DNA of 45,567 nucleotides, from assembly GCA_948919095.1 (NCBI GenBank), contig CAQYCU010000002.1, forward strand, positions 1 through 45,567. Reading direction: 5' to 3'. The notes beneath the pieces were generated by a model that ran no database searches, was not told the DNA's origin, and saw only the letters and a list, made by a program, of their open reading frames with translations. This DNA comes from an uncultured Clostridia bacterium (lineage in GTDB: Bacteria; Bacillota; Clostridia; TANB77; CAG-508). A program made the translations under genes and the position numbers. Below are positions 14,819 through 23,806 of this stretch, piece after piece. The number at the start of each line of letters is the position of its first letter. The stretch's first letter is position 1.

Positions 14819-14822
14819 ATTT

Positions 14823-16988
14823 TTAATCATTTAAGTTTCCAAATAACTCATCGAATTTTGCTTCTAATTCTTTTTGTATGTCTATCTCTTCTTCATCGTT
14901 AGTTGGTACTACTGATTTCAGATTATTAAATTGATTTTTTGCTTCTAATACTTGTTGTTCAGCTTTTATTTCTGAATTTTGTCGTGTTTCATTTATTACT
15001 TTGTTTATAGGCTGAACTTCTGATTTTGTATTCTGTTGAATATTATTTACTGAATTTACTACATTATTATTTAAGTTATTTGTTGCTCTTATCTGATTTT
15101 GTTCAATATTATTTTGAACTTGACTTGAAATTGCGGCTTGAGATTTATCATTTTGTTGTTGAACTTGATTTGTGTTATTTTTTGTTGTTTCAATTTCGCT
15201 AAATAAATTATCAAGTGTTCCAATTTCTAGTTCCTTATTTTCTTCAGTTTTTTCTGTATATGGATTTGCTGGATTAAATTTTCTCCATTCTCCTCTATCT
15301 GCTACTTTATAGTCATTATGGTTTAGTCTATTATTATTAAAATCTCTAACTATATTAGGCTTTTTGTAATACCAAAATTTCTTTGCTTTTATTGGCTTTA
15401 ATCCTTTTTCAAATATAATACATTCGTTATTATCCATTCTTCTTAGTTCATCTGGTGTCATAAGTGCTCTTGCCATTATTTGGTCAGACTCGCTGTATCC
15501 TGTACGTACTGAGTCATTGTTTCTATTCATTGTTTTGCTATTATGTGATATTGTTTTTTCACCTAATTCTTTTGAAAAGTATTCTACTGTCTCATAAGAG
15601 TTACTTCCTAGAAATACATGTGTATCACAGTTTCCTATAATTGTTTCATATGATTTATCGTATATTGCTTTTAATTGGTCTAAGTTTTGTAATATTACAC
15701 TAAATGATATTCCTCTACTTCTACTTGTTGATATTTTTTTGTCAAAATCTGGTACTTGGCCTATATTAGCAAACTCGTCTAATATAAAGAATGCTGGTAT
15801 AGGTAATCTTCCTCCATTTCTATCTGCAAAATCATATAACTGTTGTATCATTTGTGAGAAAAATATGGTTAGTAAGAAATCATATGCTGCATGTGTATCT
15901 GATGATACAACATATAATGCTGTTTTCTTTTTTGCTATGTCATCGAAGTCTATTGTGTTTGTTGATGTTACATCTGCTATTTCTTTTGAGTCAAATTTTC
16001 CTAATGATGATTGTAGTGAACTTAATATTGTTCCATATGTTTTTTCTGATGCTAATTCAACTGATTTGTAGTTCATTCGTGCTGGATGGTCATAAGGCAA
16101 TTCACTCATTAAATTTGATAAAAGGTTGCTGTCTCCGTTTTTGCTTGCTGCTCTTACTAATTCTGCGCAGCTTGCTAAGTTTTGCTCTTCTGGTGGTCTT
16201 TTTGCTAATAAATAATATATTAATGCTTTTAGTAATAATTCTGACATATTATCCCAATATGGGTCTGATGATTTCGTTGCTTCTGTTTTTTGTCCTTTAA
16301 TAATTGTGTTTGCTATAATATCTACATCTATTTCTGATTGAATATGTTGTATTGGATTATAGCTGTCACTACATGTTGGGTTTACTAAATTTAATATTTT
16401 TATTTCATATCCTTTTGATTTTAAATATCCTGCTGTTGAATCATATATCTCTCCTTTTGGGTCTGTAAATATGTATGAACCTAAGCATTGATGTGCATTT
16501 GGCATTGAATATGATGATGATTTACCAGAACCTGAACCACCGACAATAAGTACATTTACATTTCCTATTTTATTTAGTGGTAAATAGTTGTTTTCTGCAA
16601 GGATTAATCCCTCGTTTTTACTTAAAACCCTATATTGTTCGCCTCCTTGTGACCAGTCACTCGAACCGTGTTCTATTTTATCATATTCACTTTTACTGCG
16701 TGCTTTATATAGTCCAATTCCTACAGCTATTGCTATTATAATTGTGTAACCTGATGTACATTTTCCAAATATGCCAATTGTTTCACTATTGAATACTTTT
16801 ACTATTGCTGAGAAACTTGTTACGTTTTTAGGTAGTTGCCCTAAAAAGGTTTGAATATTAAAAACACTATTTATAGTACTTTCACTAATAGATACTGCTA
16901 GAGGTGCTACTAAAAATAACATACCTAGTATCCATATTATGAATCCTACAATTAGTGTTTTCATGTTTTTCTTAATCCAAGCTATCAT
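14823..16988 (-). CDS. VirD4/TraG-type type IV coupling ATPase, orphan (721 aa)
   Basis: Type IV coupling proteins are membrane-anchored hexameric ATPases that hand DNA or protein to a secretion channel. Two N-terminal membrane helices lie at about 11-35 and 80-95. Walker A is GGSGSGKSSS (150-159) and Walker B is FILDEFANIG (about 401-410). YIFTDPKGEIYD and SVILQNLDQLKAIY are typical of PF02534. After residue 580 comes a long Asn/Gln-rich tail ending in an acidic stretch (EKELEAKFDELFG-like), perhaps a substrate-docking arm. No relaxase, VirB4, VirB6 or mating-pair gene is nearby in this window. The gene follows two small unknown genes in an apparent operon. The start follows GAGGAAAT. Confidence 0.9.
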   Translation of the reverse strand: MIAWIKKNMKTLIVGFIIWILGMLFLVAPLAVSISESTINSVFNIQTFLGQLPKNVTSFSAIVKVFNSETIGIFGKCTSGYTIIIAIAVGIGLYKARSKSEYDKIEHGSSDWSQGGEQYRVLSKNEGLILAENNYLPLNKIGNVNVLIVGGSGSGKSSSYSMPNAHQCLGSYIFTDPKGEIYDSTAGYLKSKGYEIKILNLVNPTCSDSYNPIQHIQSEIDVDIIANTIIKGQKTEATKSSDPYWDNMSELLLKALIYYLLAKRPPEEQNLASCAELVRAASKNGDSNLLSNLMSELPYDHPARMNYKSVELASEKTYGTILSSLQSSLGKFDSKEIADVTSTNTIDFDDIAKKKTALYVVSSDTHAAYDFLLTIFFSQMIQQLYDFADRNGGRLPIPAFFILDEFANIGQVPDFDKKISTSRSRGISFSVILQNLDQLKAIYDKSYETIIGNCDTHVFLGSNSYETVEYFSKELGEKTISHNSKTMNRNNDSVRTGYSESDQIMARALMTPDELRRMDNNECIIFEKGLKPIKAKKFWYYKKPNIVRDFNNNRLNHNDYKVADRGEWRKFNPANPYTEKTEENKELEIGTLDNLFSEIETTKNNTNQVQQQNDKSQAAISSQVQNNIEQNQIRATNNLNNNVVNSVNNIQQNTKSEVQPINKVINETRQNSEIKAEQQVLEAKNQFNNLKSVVPTNDEEEIDIQKELEAKFDELFGNLND

Positions 16989-17074
16989 ATTTCCTCACTT
17001 CTTTCTAAGGAATAATTAGTCCTTACATTGAAATTGTTTTTCCTTATCATTTGTTTTAGTTGTTTCTTTATTCG

Positions 17075-17112
17075 TAAAACAATAATATATTTATTAATAT
17101 ATTATTGTTTTA
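17075..17112. repeat. Long perfect A/T hairpin in the 177-base gap before virD4-like gene
   Basis: AAAACAATAATATAT (17076-17090) pairs perfectly with ATATATTATTGTTTT (17097-17111), with one more pair outside. It may be a second terminator or a processing site within the operon. Confidence 0.5.
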
Positions 17113-17130
17113 TAATTTTCATTTTATAGA

Positions 17131-17173
17131 TAGAACAAACCAATTGAATAATGAATTACAATTGGTTATCTAT
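17131..17173 (-). terminator. Hairpin at the end of the 108-aa gene
   Basis: AACCAATTG (17138-17146) pairs with CAATTGGTT (17159-17167), extended by GATAGA/TCTATC arms outside a small bulge. It overlaps the stop codon region of the upstream gene. It may reduce read-through into the coupling-ATPase gene or stabilise the mRNA end. Confidence 0.45.
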
Positions 17174-17492
17174 CTTCATTTTCGTCTAATACTATTGCGT
17201 CTTTTCCTTTATAGTGTACTCTTGCTCTGTATTTTGCTCTATTTGCTTTCATTTGATTTACTTGTTCTTCTGAAAGCATTGGTATATCTATATTTTCGTC
17301 AGCTGTAAATACAGTAATTTCTGTTTGTAAATTTGGTTGAACAGGGCCATTACCATTTGTTTCTTCAATTTTCCCTGGTTGAATTACTTGCAAACCTTGG
17401 CTATTTTTATCATATGATTTGTCTCTGTCTTTAAATCTAAGTGACATTAAATGAGCTTCAAATGTTGAATTTTCGTTATCTAAATTACCCAT
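17166..17492 (-). CDS. Unknown protein of the coupling-ATPase operon (108 aa)
   Basis: The ATG at 17492 follows AAGGAGGATT at 9 bases. I do not recognise the family. The protein is soluble and acidic, with a charged first third (STFEAHLMSLRFKDRDKSYD), a Pro/Gly/Asn-rich middle, and PMLSEEQVNQMKANRAKYRARVHY-type helix and strand near the end. There is no signal or membrane segment. It starts 20 bases after the stop of the 175-residue gene and precedes the VirD4-like gene by 177 bases that contain two hairpins. A chaperone or adaptor for the coupling protein is a reasonable guess from context only. Confidence 0.65.
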   Translation of the reverse strand: MGNLDNENSTFEAHLMSLRFKDRDKSYDKNSQGLQVIQPGKIEETNGNGPVQPNLQTEITVFTADENIDIPMLSEEQVNQMKANRAKYRARVHYKGKDAIVLDENEDR

Positions 17493-17512
17493 TTTGCAAA
17501 TCCTCCTTGCTA

Positions 17513-18037
17513 TTAAACGTTTTTATCTCTTATCTCAAATGCAAAATATGATTTATATGGTTTTAGTTTGCATTTTCCTTTTACTTCATTTGTGGTTTGG
17601 TCTATGTATAACATAGGTTTTACTTCTTCGGTTGTTTCAGGGTCAATTATAGTTATTGGTCTTCTTAAATTTGGTGTATATTTAAAGTTTTTGTACTCTG
17701 TAGCAGTTTCTAAATAAAGCGTGTCAAATTGCACAGGAATAGGTAATCTTGATATCCTAATCTTGTCATTTTTTAACTTTCCCATATTAACTATTACTTT
17801 ATTTTCGCCAAAAGATAATATTACTAAATCTTCTCCTTCTGGCTCTGGATAGTCAATAAAAAAAGTCTTTTTCTTTGCATTGCCATTTAATTCTTCTGAT
17901 GATACTAATCTTTCTAATGTATATTTTGGATATTCATTTAGGTATTCTTTTGCTGTTTTATTAATTCTGTAAATTACAGTACTTACGTCTTTTGGGTCTG
18001 TTATACTGAAATATTTTCCATTAAATCCCTTAGCCAT
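17513..18037 (-). CDS. Unknown protein, first gene of the coupling-ATPase operon (174 aa)
   Basis: The second of two adjacent ATGs (18037) is seven bases from GAGGTG and gives MAKGFNGKYFSITDPKDVST; the first ATG (18040) is only four away. The family is not recognised. The sequence is a helical start (TVIYRINKTAKEYLNEYPKY) followed by beta-type segments (LVILSFGENKVIVNMG, then TIIDPETTEEVKPMLYIDQT). No membrane helix is visible. A perfect consensus promoter lies just upstream, so this gene and the next are probably well expressed. It occurs here with a VirD4/TraG-like ATPase and may form part of the same machinery. Confidence 0.65.
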   Translation of the reverse strand: MAKGFNGKYFSITDPKDVSTVIYRINKTAKEYLNEYPKYTLERLVSSEELNGNAKKKTFFIDYPEPEGEDLVILSFGENKVIVNMGKLKNDKIRISRLPIPVQFDTLYLETATEYKNFKYTPNLRRPITIIDPETTEEVKPMLYIDQTTNEVKGKCKLKPYKSYFAFEIRDKNV

Positions 18038-18071
18038 CATACACCTCTTTCATTAGCTGACTGCTCTTTTT

Positions 18072-18100
18072 ATTATACTATAATTATGTAAATATGTCAA
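18072..18100 (-). promoter_or_regulatory. Perfect consensus promoter of the coupling-ATPase operon
   Basis: On minus: TTGACA (18100-18095), exactly 17 bases, TATAAT (18077-18072). Predicted transcription starts about 25 bases before the first ATG. Confidence 0.85.
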
Positions 18101-18150
18101 CTTTTTATTATATTTTATTTTAAATTACAATAATAAGTGTTTTTTTTATT

Positions 18151-19041
18151 TTAGTTAGTCTTGCATTTTGTTACTTTGCCTTGATTTTCTGCTTTTTTTA
18201 GCATTTCAAATATTTTTACTTCTTTTGCTAATTCTTCTTTAGACAGTACAATCTTTGTTATTATGTTTAAGTTTCCTCTTTCTCCTTTTCCATTGCTATA
18301 GCCTTTTCCTTCTATTGTTAATTTATCTCCACTGCTTGTACATTTGGGAATTACAATTTGTAGCTCTTCTTTTAGTACTGATATCTTCTTTGTCGTTCCT
18401 AGAGCTGCTTCCCATACTTTTATTGGCAATTCAAGAAATAAATCTGAACCTACAAGTTTAAGATTATTATTGTCTTTAATGTTTATGCTTATTACTAAAT
18501 CACCATTTTTCCCGCCATTTTTCCCCTGTTGTCCTTGTCCTGGAATTTTTATTTTATCATGATTCCTAGCTCCTGCTGGCACTTTAAAATTAAATGTTGT
18601 TTCTTTTCCTTGAACTGTTCTAAATTTAAGTTTTTTGTTTGCTCCAAAAAAAGCTTGTTCTATGCTTACCTCTACTGATGTATTTATATCTTCACCATAT
18701 TGTGGAGTTTGTGTTTTTTTTGCTTTTTTCTTGCTAACTTCACCAAATAGCATCTCTATTATTGTTTCTTTTAATGTTTTTTTCTCTTTCTGAGTTGTCT
18801 TTTGTGCTTTTCTCCTAACATATCTGTTCCAATTATAATCATACTTTCTTTTCGTTCTTGAATTAGACAATATCTTGTATGCTTCATTTATATCTTTGAA
18901 TATTTCCTCAATTTCGGCGTTTCCTTCGTTTTTATCTGGATGGTACTTCTTTGCCTTCTCTCTGTAGGCATTTTTTATTTCATCTGTTGTAACTTTATTT
19001 GTTTCAAGTCCTAGTATTTTATAGTAATCTTTAAAAACCAT
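18151..19041 (-). CDS. DnaJ/CbpA-like co-chaperone without zinc domain (296 aa)
   Basis: The J domain (residues 1-72: DYYKILGLETNKVTTDEIK, then KYHPDKNEGN with the HPD motif) stimulates DnaK ATPase. A Lys-rich linker follows (about 73-120), then two DnaJ C-terminal substrate-binding domains (EVSIEQAFFGANKKLKF; KIPGQGQQGKNGGKNGDL). The Cys-rich zinc region of true DnaJ is missing, so this is a CbpA/type II J protein. The ATG at 19041 is chosen because GGAGG lies 9 bases upstream and the protein then begins MVFKDYYKILG as the family does; an in-frame ATG nine codons earlier lacks a site. It is last in the murF-ddl-yqeK operon. Confidence 0.88.
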   Translation of the reverse strand: MVFKDYYKILGLETNKVTTDEIKNAYREKAKKYHPDKNEGNAEIEEIFKDINEAYKILSNSRTKRKYDYNWNRYVRRKAQKTTQKEKKTLKETIIEMLFGEVSKKKAKKTQTPQYGEDINTSVEVSIEQAFFGANKKLKFRTVQGKETTFNFKVPAGARNHDKIKIPGQGQQGKNGGKNGDLVISINIKDNNNLKLVGSDLFLELPIKVWEAALGTTKKISVLKEELQIVIPKCTSSGDKLTIEGKGYSNGKGERGNLNIITKIVLSKEELAKEVKIFEMLKKAENQGKVTKCKTN

Positions 19042-19074
19042 CTGTCTCGCCCTCCATATTGCATACATTATATA

Positions 19075-19644
19075 TTATTTTTTTCTATTTATCAATATGT
19101 AATTACGAGTTTCTATACTTTTTTCTAGTAATAATTTTCCTTTTTCTATGTTAGACTTTATTGCCCAATCGATTATTTCTAATACTGCTTGGTCAATGTC
19201 TTCCATTGCAAGATTTCTATAGTATTCTACATTTTCATAACTTCTGTTTTCTTCTATCTTGTCTGCGCAAAATACAATCTTCTCTAAAATACTCATATTG
19301 GCTCTTCCAGTTGTATGCCATTTTATTGCATTACACATGTCTTCGTCAAAATTATATATTTTTTTACATAAGTCGGCACCAATTTTACCATGTAACAACT
19401 TTGTATTGTATCTTTCAACGTCTGTTATTTCTATGTTGTTTTCTTTAATATATTTAAGAGCTTCCTCATCTATTATTTCTTTTGCAATATCATGCATTAA
19501 TCCTGTTTTTTCTGCTTTTTCTATATCTATATTATATTTGTCTGCAAGCATTTTACTCATTTTCATTGTTCCTAATGAGTGCGAATATCTTTTTTCATTA
19601 GTAATGTATTTTTTTAATTCTTCTTTTAGCTCTTCTATTTTCAT
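19075..19644 (-). CDS. yqeK: HD-domain Ap4A hydrolase, YqeK-like (189 aa)
   Basis: HD-domain metal ligands appear in order: RYSHSLGTMKM (His), GLMHDIAKE (His-Asp), NTKLLHGKIGADL (His) and AIKWHTTGR (His), followed by IVFCADKIEENR. This is the YqeK pattern, a symmetrical diadenosine tetraphosphate hydrolase that clears stress-made Ap4A. In many Firmicutes yqeK sits with nadD and rsfS; here it is instead between ddl and a J-protein gene. The start is not certain: ATG at 19644 is used, but a GTG four codons earlier (19656), nine bases after the ddl stop, is possible. Neither has a strong Shine-Dalgarno, suggesting coupling to ddl. Confidence 0.87.
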   Translation of the reverse strand: MKIEELKEELKKYITNEKRYSHSLGTMKMSKMLADKYNIDIEKAEKTGLMHDIAKEIIDEEALKYIKENNIEITDVERYNTKLLHGKIGADLCKKIYNFDEDMCNAIKWHTTGRANMSILEKIVFCADKIEENRSYENVEYYRNLAMEDIDQAVLEIIDWAIKSNIEKGKLLLEKSIETRNYILINRKK

Positions 19645-19664
19645 TTTTATTTTCACTTTCTTTA

Positions 19665-20675
19665 TTATTTCTTCTTACCTTCAAGTGCTAATTCTATTAA
19701 TTTATCAATTAGTTCTGAATATTTTAGTCCTTCACTTTCCCAAAGTTTTGGATACATACTTATTGATGTAAATCCTGGCATGGTATTTATTTCGTTTATA
19801 TATACCTTTTTTGTATCTTTTTCGACAAAGAAGTCAACTCGTGAAAGCCCACTTCCATCAATTGCTTTAAAAGCTTTTGCTGCTAGTCGTTTTATTTCTT
19901 TTATCTTTTCGTTTGGAATATCTGCAGGTATAACTGTTTTAGATTCCACATTTTTGTATTTTGCATCATAACTATAAAAGTTTTCTGCTGATTTTATTTC
20001 ACCTACTGTTGTTACTTCAACATGTTCATTTCCAAGTACTGCACATTCTACTTCTTGGCCATTTATTGCTTCTTCAATTAATACCTTTTTGTCAAATAAT
20101 GCTGAATTTTGTATTGATTGAATTAGCTCTGCTGAATTTGTTGCTTTTGTTACGCCAACTGATGAGCCAGAGTTTGCTGGCTTTACGAACACAGGGAATT
20201 TGAGTTTTTCTTCTATTAAATTTGCTATTTCATCATTTTCTAATTTTATTTCTTCAAATTGCTCATTTACATACGTATTTTCATTTTTTATGTATATATA
20301 TTTTGCTTGTGGAATGTTTGCCTTTTCAAATATTGCTTTTGTGTATACCTTATCCATTCCAACGCTTGATGCTAGTACTTTACATCCTACATAAGGTATG
20401 TTTAGCATTTCAAGCATTCCTTGTATTGTACCGTCTTCTCCATATAGTCCATGTAAAACTGGAAATACTACGTCTGAGCCTTTTAGCTCTTGAATGATGT
20501 TTTTTATTACTTTATTATTTTTATCTAAAAATTCTCCATTTTTACTAATTACTATCTGATTAATATCATATTTGTTTTTATCTAAATTTTCTATTACATT
20601 TGCTGCTGAATTAATTGACACTTCGTGTTCTGTTGACATTCCACCATAAATTACTGTCACTTTAATTTTTGACAT
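19665..20675 (-). CDS. ddl: D-alanine--D-alanine ligase (336 aa)
   Basis: ATP-grasp enzyme joining two D-alanines for peptidoglycan precursors. Motifs: VIYGGMSTEHEVS at the start, VFPVLHGLYGEDGTIQG, PVFVKPANSGSSVGV, the loop ENFYSYDAKY whose Tyr fits D-Ala-D-Ala rather than D-lactate ligases, and YINEINTMPGFTSISMYP at the end. Length is standard. It begins 35 bases after murF, which uses its product, and is followed within 9-20 bases by yqeK. Substrate choice is inferred from the loop and would need a structural comparison to be certain. Confidence 0.95.
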   Translation of the reverse strand: MSKIKVTVIYGGMSTEHEVSINSAANVIENLDKNKYDINQIVISKNGEFLDKNNKVIKNIIQELKGSDVVFPVLHGLYGEDGTIQGMLEMLNIPYVGCKVLASSVGMDKVYTKAIFEKANIPQAKYIYIKNENTYVNEQFEEIKLENDEIANLIEEKLKFPVFVKPANSGSSVGVTKATNSAELIQSIQNSALFDKKVLIEEAINGQEVECAVLGNEHVEVTTVGEIKSAENFYSYDAKYKNVESKTVIPADIPNEKIKEIKRLAAKAFKAIDGSGLSRVDFFVEKDTKKVYINEINTMPGFTSISMYPKLWESEGLKYSELIDKLIELALEGKKK

Positions 20676-20710
20676 TTTTATTTCATTCCTTTCCTATCTA
20701 CTATAATATA

Positions 20711-22090
20711 TTATTCTTTAGTAATAGCTTCTACAATTTCAATAAATTTCATTGAATTTGATGCCTTTACAAGTATTATATCGTTTGGCGATATTATTTC
20801 TTTTATCTTTTTAATTGCATCTATATTGTTTGTATATTGATATATTTCCTTTGCTTTTGCGTTTTTTGCAATATTTTCAGAAAGCTTTCCTACCGTAATT
20901 AATACATCAATATCTGTTACTTCTTTTCCAACTGCTGAATGTAGTTCTTCTGCATAATTTCCTAGCTCTAACATATCTCCTAATACTGCAATTTTTCTTT
21001 TATTTTTAATATTCTTTAAATATGTTATTCCAGCTTTCATTGAATCATAATTTGCATTATAAGTATCGTTTATTACTGTTGCTCCGTTTTTTGCAGTATT
21101 AATTTCCATTCTCTTTTTTGTAAGTTCAAATTTTGATATTCCCTTTAATGTTTCGTCTATAGCTATTCCAAAATATGTTCCTACTGTTATTGCGCATAAA
21201 CTATTTAATACGAAATGTTCTCCTCCAACAGGTACTTCTACTTGGATATTTTCTATTTCTTCTGATTGTGAATCTTTGGTTGTAATTTTTTCTCCAATTA
21301 AACTATACCTACTTTTGTCTTCAAATAATTCTATTTGTTTTGCCATAAAACTGCTTTTGTTTGTAATTCCATATGTTAGCTTATTATATTTTGTGTCGTT
21401 TTTTGCCCATTCACCTAATAAATCGTTATCATTGTTTATTATTACTGTATTGCCTTGAAGTCCTTCTAATATCTCAAGTTTTGCTTTCAGTATATTTTCT
21501 CTTGAACCTAAGTTACCTATATGTGCTGTTCCAACGTTTGTGATTATTGCTATCGTAGGTTTTGCTATGTTTGTTAATCTACTTATTTCGCCAAAATGAT
21601 TCATTCCCATTTCAACACATATTGCATTTTCATCTTTTAGACTTAGTATTGTAAGTGGTAATCCTAATTCATTATTCATGTTTCCTTTTGTTTTTAATAC
21701 TTTATATTTCATTGATAGTACAGAAGCTACCATATCTTTTGTACTTGTTTTCCCTACGCTCCCAGTGATTGCAACAACTGGAATATTATGTTTTTGTCTT
21801 TCATATGTTGCCATCTGTTGCAAGGCTGTTTGAGTATCTTCTACTTCTATTATATTAATTGTTTCGTCTTTTATTCGTGGCTCTTTATTATATATAATAC
21901 AAGTTTTTGCACCATTTTCTATAGCTGTTTTTATATAGTCTATATTGTTTATCTTTCCTTCTGCAACTGATACAAAAGTATCTCCTTGTTGTATTTCTCG
22001 AGAGTCTATTTTAAAGTTTTTACAATTTTCATTTTCATTTCCACATAAGAGTGTTCCTTCTGTAACTTCTAGTATTTCCTTTATTTTCAT
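20711..22090 (-). CDS. murF: UDP-MurNAc-tripeptide--D-Ala-D-Ala ligase (459 aa)
   Basis: Mur ligase adding D-Ala-D-Ala to the UDP-MurNAc tripeptide in the cytoplasm. The N-terminal substrate domain (KIDSREIQQGDTFV) is followed by the ATP loop VVAITGSVGKTSTKDM (about 105-120), KGNMNNELGLPLTIL, ICVEMGMNHFGEI, and the C-terminal domain with VINDTYNANYDSMKAG and VLGDMLELG. Every key motif is present. The start at 22090 follows a GAAAGGAAAG-type site. It is the first gene of murF-ddl-yqeK-dnaJ-like. The 207 bases upstream to ypeB hold the ypeB terminator and otherwise nothing I can name. Confidence 0.95.
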   Translation of the reverse strand: MKIKEILEVTEGTLLCGNENENCKNFKIDSREIQQGDTFVSVAEGKINNIDYIKTAIENGAKTCIIYNKEPRIKDETINIIEVEDTQTALQQMATYERQKHNIPVVAITGSVGKTSTKDMVASVLSMKYKVLKTKGNMNNELGLPLTILSLKDENAICVEMGMNHFGEISRLTNIAKPTIAIITNVGTAHIGNLGSRENILKAKLEILEGLQGNTVIINNDNDLLGEWAKNDTKYNKLTYGITNKSSFMAKQIELFEDKSRYSLIGEKITTKDSQSEEIENIQVEVPVGGEHFVLNSLCAITVGTYFGIAIDETLKGISKFELTKKRMEINTAKNGATVINDTYNANYDSMKAGITYLKNIKNKRKIAVLGDMLELGNYAEELHSAVGKEVTDIDVLITVGKLSENIAKNAKAKEIYQYTNNIDAIKKIKEIISPNDIILVKASNSMKFIEIVEAITKE

Positions 22091-22247
22091 ATTGCTTTCC
22101 TTTCACTTACTCATTTTTAGTTTTTCCCCTAATAAATATTTAGTCTTTTTATATTTATTTTTCATATTATATTCTACAATTTATAATTTTACAAGTATGT
22201 TTTTTAATTTCTTTTTGTAAGATTTAGAATTTATAAATATAGCAAAA

Positions 22248-22272
22248 CAGACCTATTTTCATTATAGGTCTG
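22248..22272 (-). terminator. Terminator of ypeB
   Basis: CAGACCTA (22248-22255) pairs with TAGGTCTG (22265-22272); on minus it is followed by TTTTGC. Confidence 0.7.
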
Positions 22273-22297
22273 CCTATTAATATTTTTTCGTTTTCTC

Positions 22298-23737
22298 TTA
22301 CGTCGTAAGCGTTCCATTAGGTGTATCTACTATTAATAAAATATCTTCTTCTTTTCCAGTTTCGGTATTTACATACACTAAGAAGTCATTTTCATTAATT
22401 CTTCCTTTTACTTCATAACAAAGTATTTCACTATTCCATTCTGTTGGTATTATAGCAATGTCAAGCTGTTTTATTTCTATATTTTTATTGATTTTTTCTA
22501 ATACTTGTTTTGGGCTTACTTTTATCTCTGGTATTTCTCTTTTTTCTTTATGAGAGTTTAGATAGTTTGTTGCTTCAATTCCTAATACTTCTCCGTTGTC
22601 TAATGCAATTTTTACTTTTATTAAATCAGGGTATATAATTACATTTCTAAGTTCTTCTTTTGTTTCTCCCGTTGGCTCTACTCCTTTTAGGTTCAATTCT
22701 TGAGTATAAGCATAATTTACTGTAATTATATTTCCTTCTTCCATATAATAAGTTTCTTTCATGTTTTTGTATTCTCTGGAATTTAGAAAGTCTTTTCCTG
22801 ATTGTATGGCTTCTTCTTTGCTAATACTTTGTTCTTTTATGTCTCTACTTGAGTTCATTGAAACAATGTGTCCACCTTTTTTTGATACTGATATTGTAAC
22901 TTGTGCTTCGTTTGTTAGTATTCCCATAAAATTATAACAGCCAATCCTTGCATTTTCTACTTCTCCATTAGATGCTAATTCTTTTATTTTGTCTTCTCCA
23001 ATGAATTTCTTAGCTAATTCAGTTGCTTTTTCATTATTTATATCTTCTCCTGTAAGTCCCTCTCCTTTGAAGTTCTCTTGATTTTCAGAAAATGCTCCAT
23101 CATATATTAATCCAGTGTATTGATGCAAATTTTCTTCAATGCTAGAAAAAGTTACTTTTGATAGATTATTATTGTTTTGTAATAATGCTTCTGTCCCTTT
23201 CTTCTGAAGTGCATCCCATCTTATGTTTCTTTCAAAAAGGTCCGCTTCTAATTGATTCAAAGTATTTTCAAGCTCTATACTATTTTTGTGCAATTCTTGT
23301 AGTTTTTCTATATCTTCTTTTTCTAACGCTTCTTTATTTATTGCTTTTTTTGATAAAACATAGCAATAGTCACCTACTTGGTTTAAAAATTTTTGAGTAC
23401 GTTCTAAGTCTTGTGCTTCTATTGGTATTCTTGCTAAATAGCTTTGTGCTAATACGGCTGTTTGTGCCGTGTTCGTAAGTGTTCTAGCAATGTATTCTTC
23501 GTCATTTGATATTAATGATTTTGCTAGCATTTTTTCGGTATCGTTTACATATTCTATTAATTCGTAAAATGCCTCATTGTATCCATTGTCTGCCAATTGC
23601 CTATAGTCTCTACTTTTTCTTATAGCATATACTGTTAATATCAATATAATTACTATTAGAGTAACTACTAAAGTTAGCATTTTTCCTTCTCTTAGCCTAT
23701 CCTTCCATTCGTAGGCTTTATTTTTTACCTTCCCCAT
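22298..23737 (-). CDS. ypeB: Germination protein YpeB (479 aa)
   Basis: YpeB is a spore protein that stabilises the cortex-lytic enzyme SleB. One membrane helix near the N-terminus (LTLVVTLIVIILILTVYAI, about 21-39) is followed by a helical domain with YNEAFYELIEYVND and two or three PepSY-type repeats (about 240-479; for example GEDKIKELASNGEVENARIG and KEQSISKEEAIQSGKDFL). The ATG at 23737 (MGKVKNKAYEW) is used because AAAGGA precedes it by about 11 bases; an ATG nine codons earlier lacks a site. sleB is not next to it in this window, which is less usual. A SleB-type hydrolase domain does occur in the gene at 40408. Confidence 0.92.
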   Translation of the reverse strand: MGKVKNKAYEWKDRLREGKMLTLVVTLIVIILILTVYAIRKSRDYRQLADNGYNEAFYELIEYVNDTEKMLAKSLISNDEEYIARTLTNTAQTAVLAQSYLARIPIEAQDLERTQKFLNQVGDYCYVLSKKAINKEALEKEDIEKLQELHKNSIELENTLNQLEADLFERNIRWDALQKKGTEALLQNNNNLSKVTFSSIEENLHQYTGLIYDGAFSENQENFKGEGLTGEDINNEKATELAKKFIGEDKIKELASNGEVENARIGCYNFMGILTNEAQVTISVSKKGGHIVSMNSSRDIKEQSISKEEAIQSGKDFLNSREYKNMKETYYMEEGNIITVNYAYTQELNLKGVEPTGETKEELRNVIIYPDLIKVKIALDNGEVLGIEATNYLNSHKEKREIPEIKVSPKQVLEKINKNIEIKQLDIAIIPTEWNSEILCYEVKGRINENDFLVYVNTETGKEEDILLIVDTPNGTLTT

Positions 23738-23806
23738 ATTATACTTATTCCTTTCTTGTTTCATTAATAATGCTTAAATAATTATAAAATTTTATATATT
23801 GTTTCA

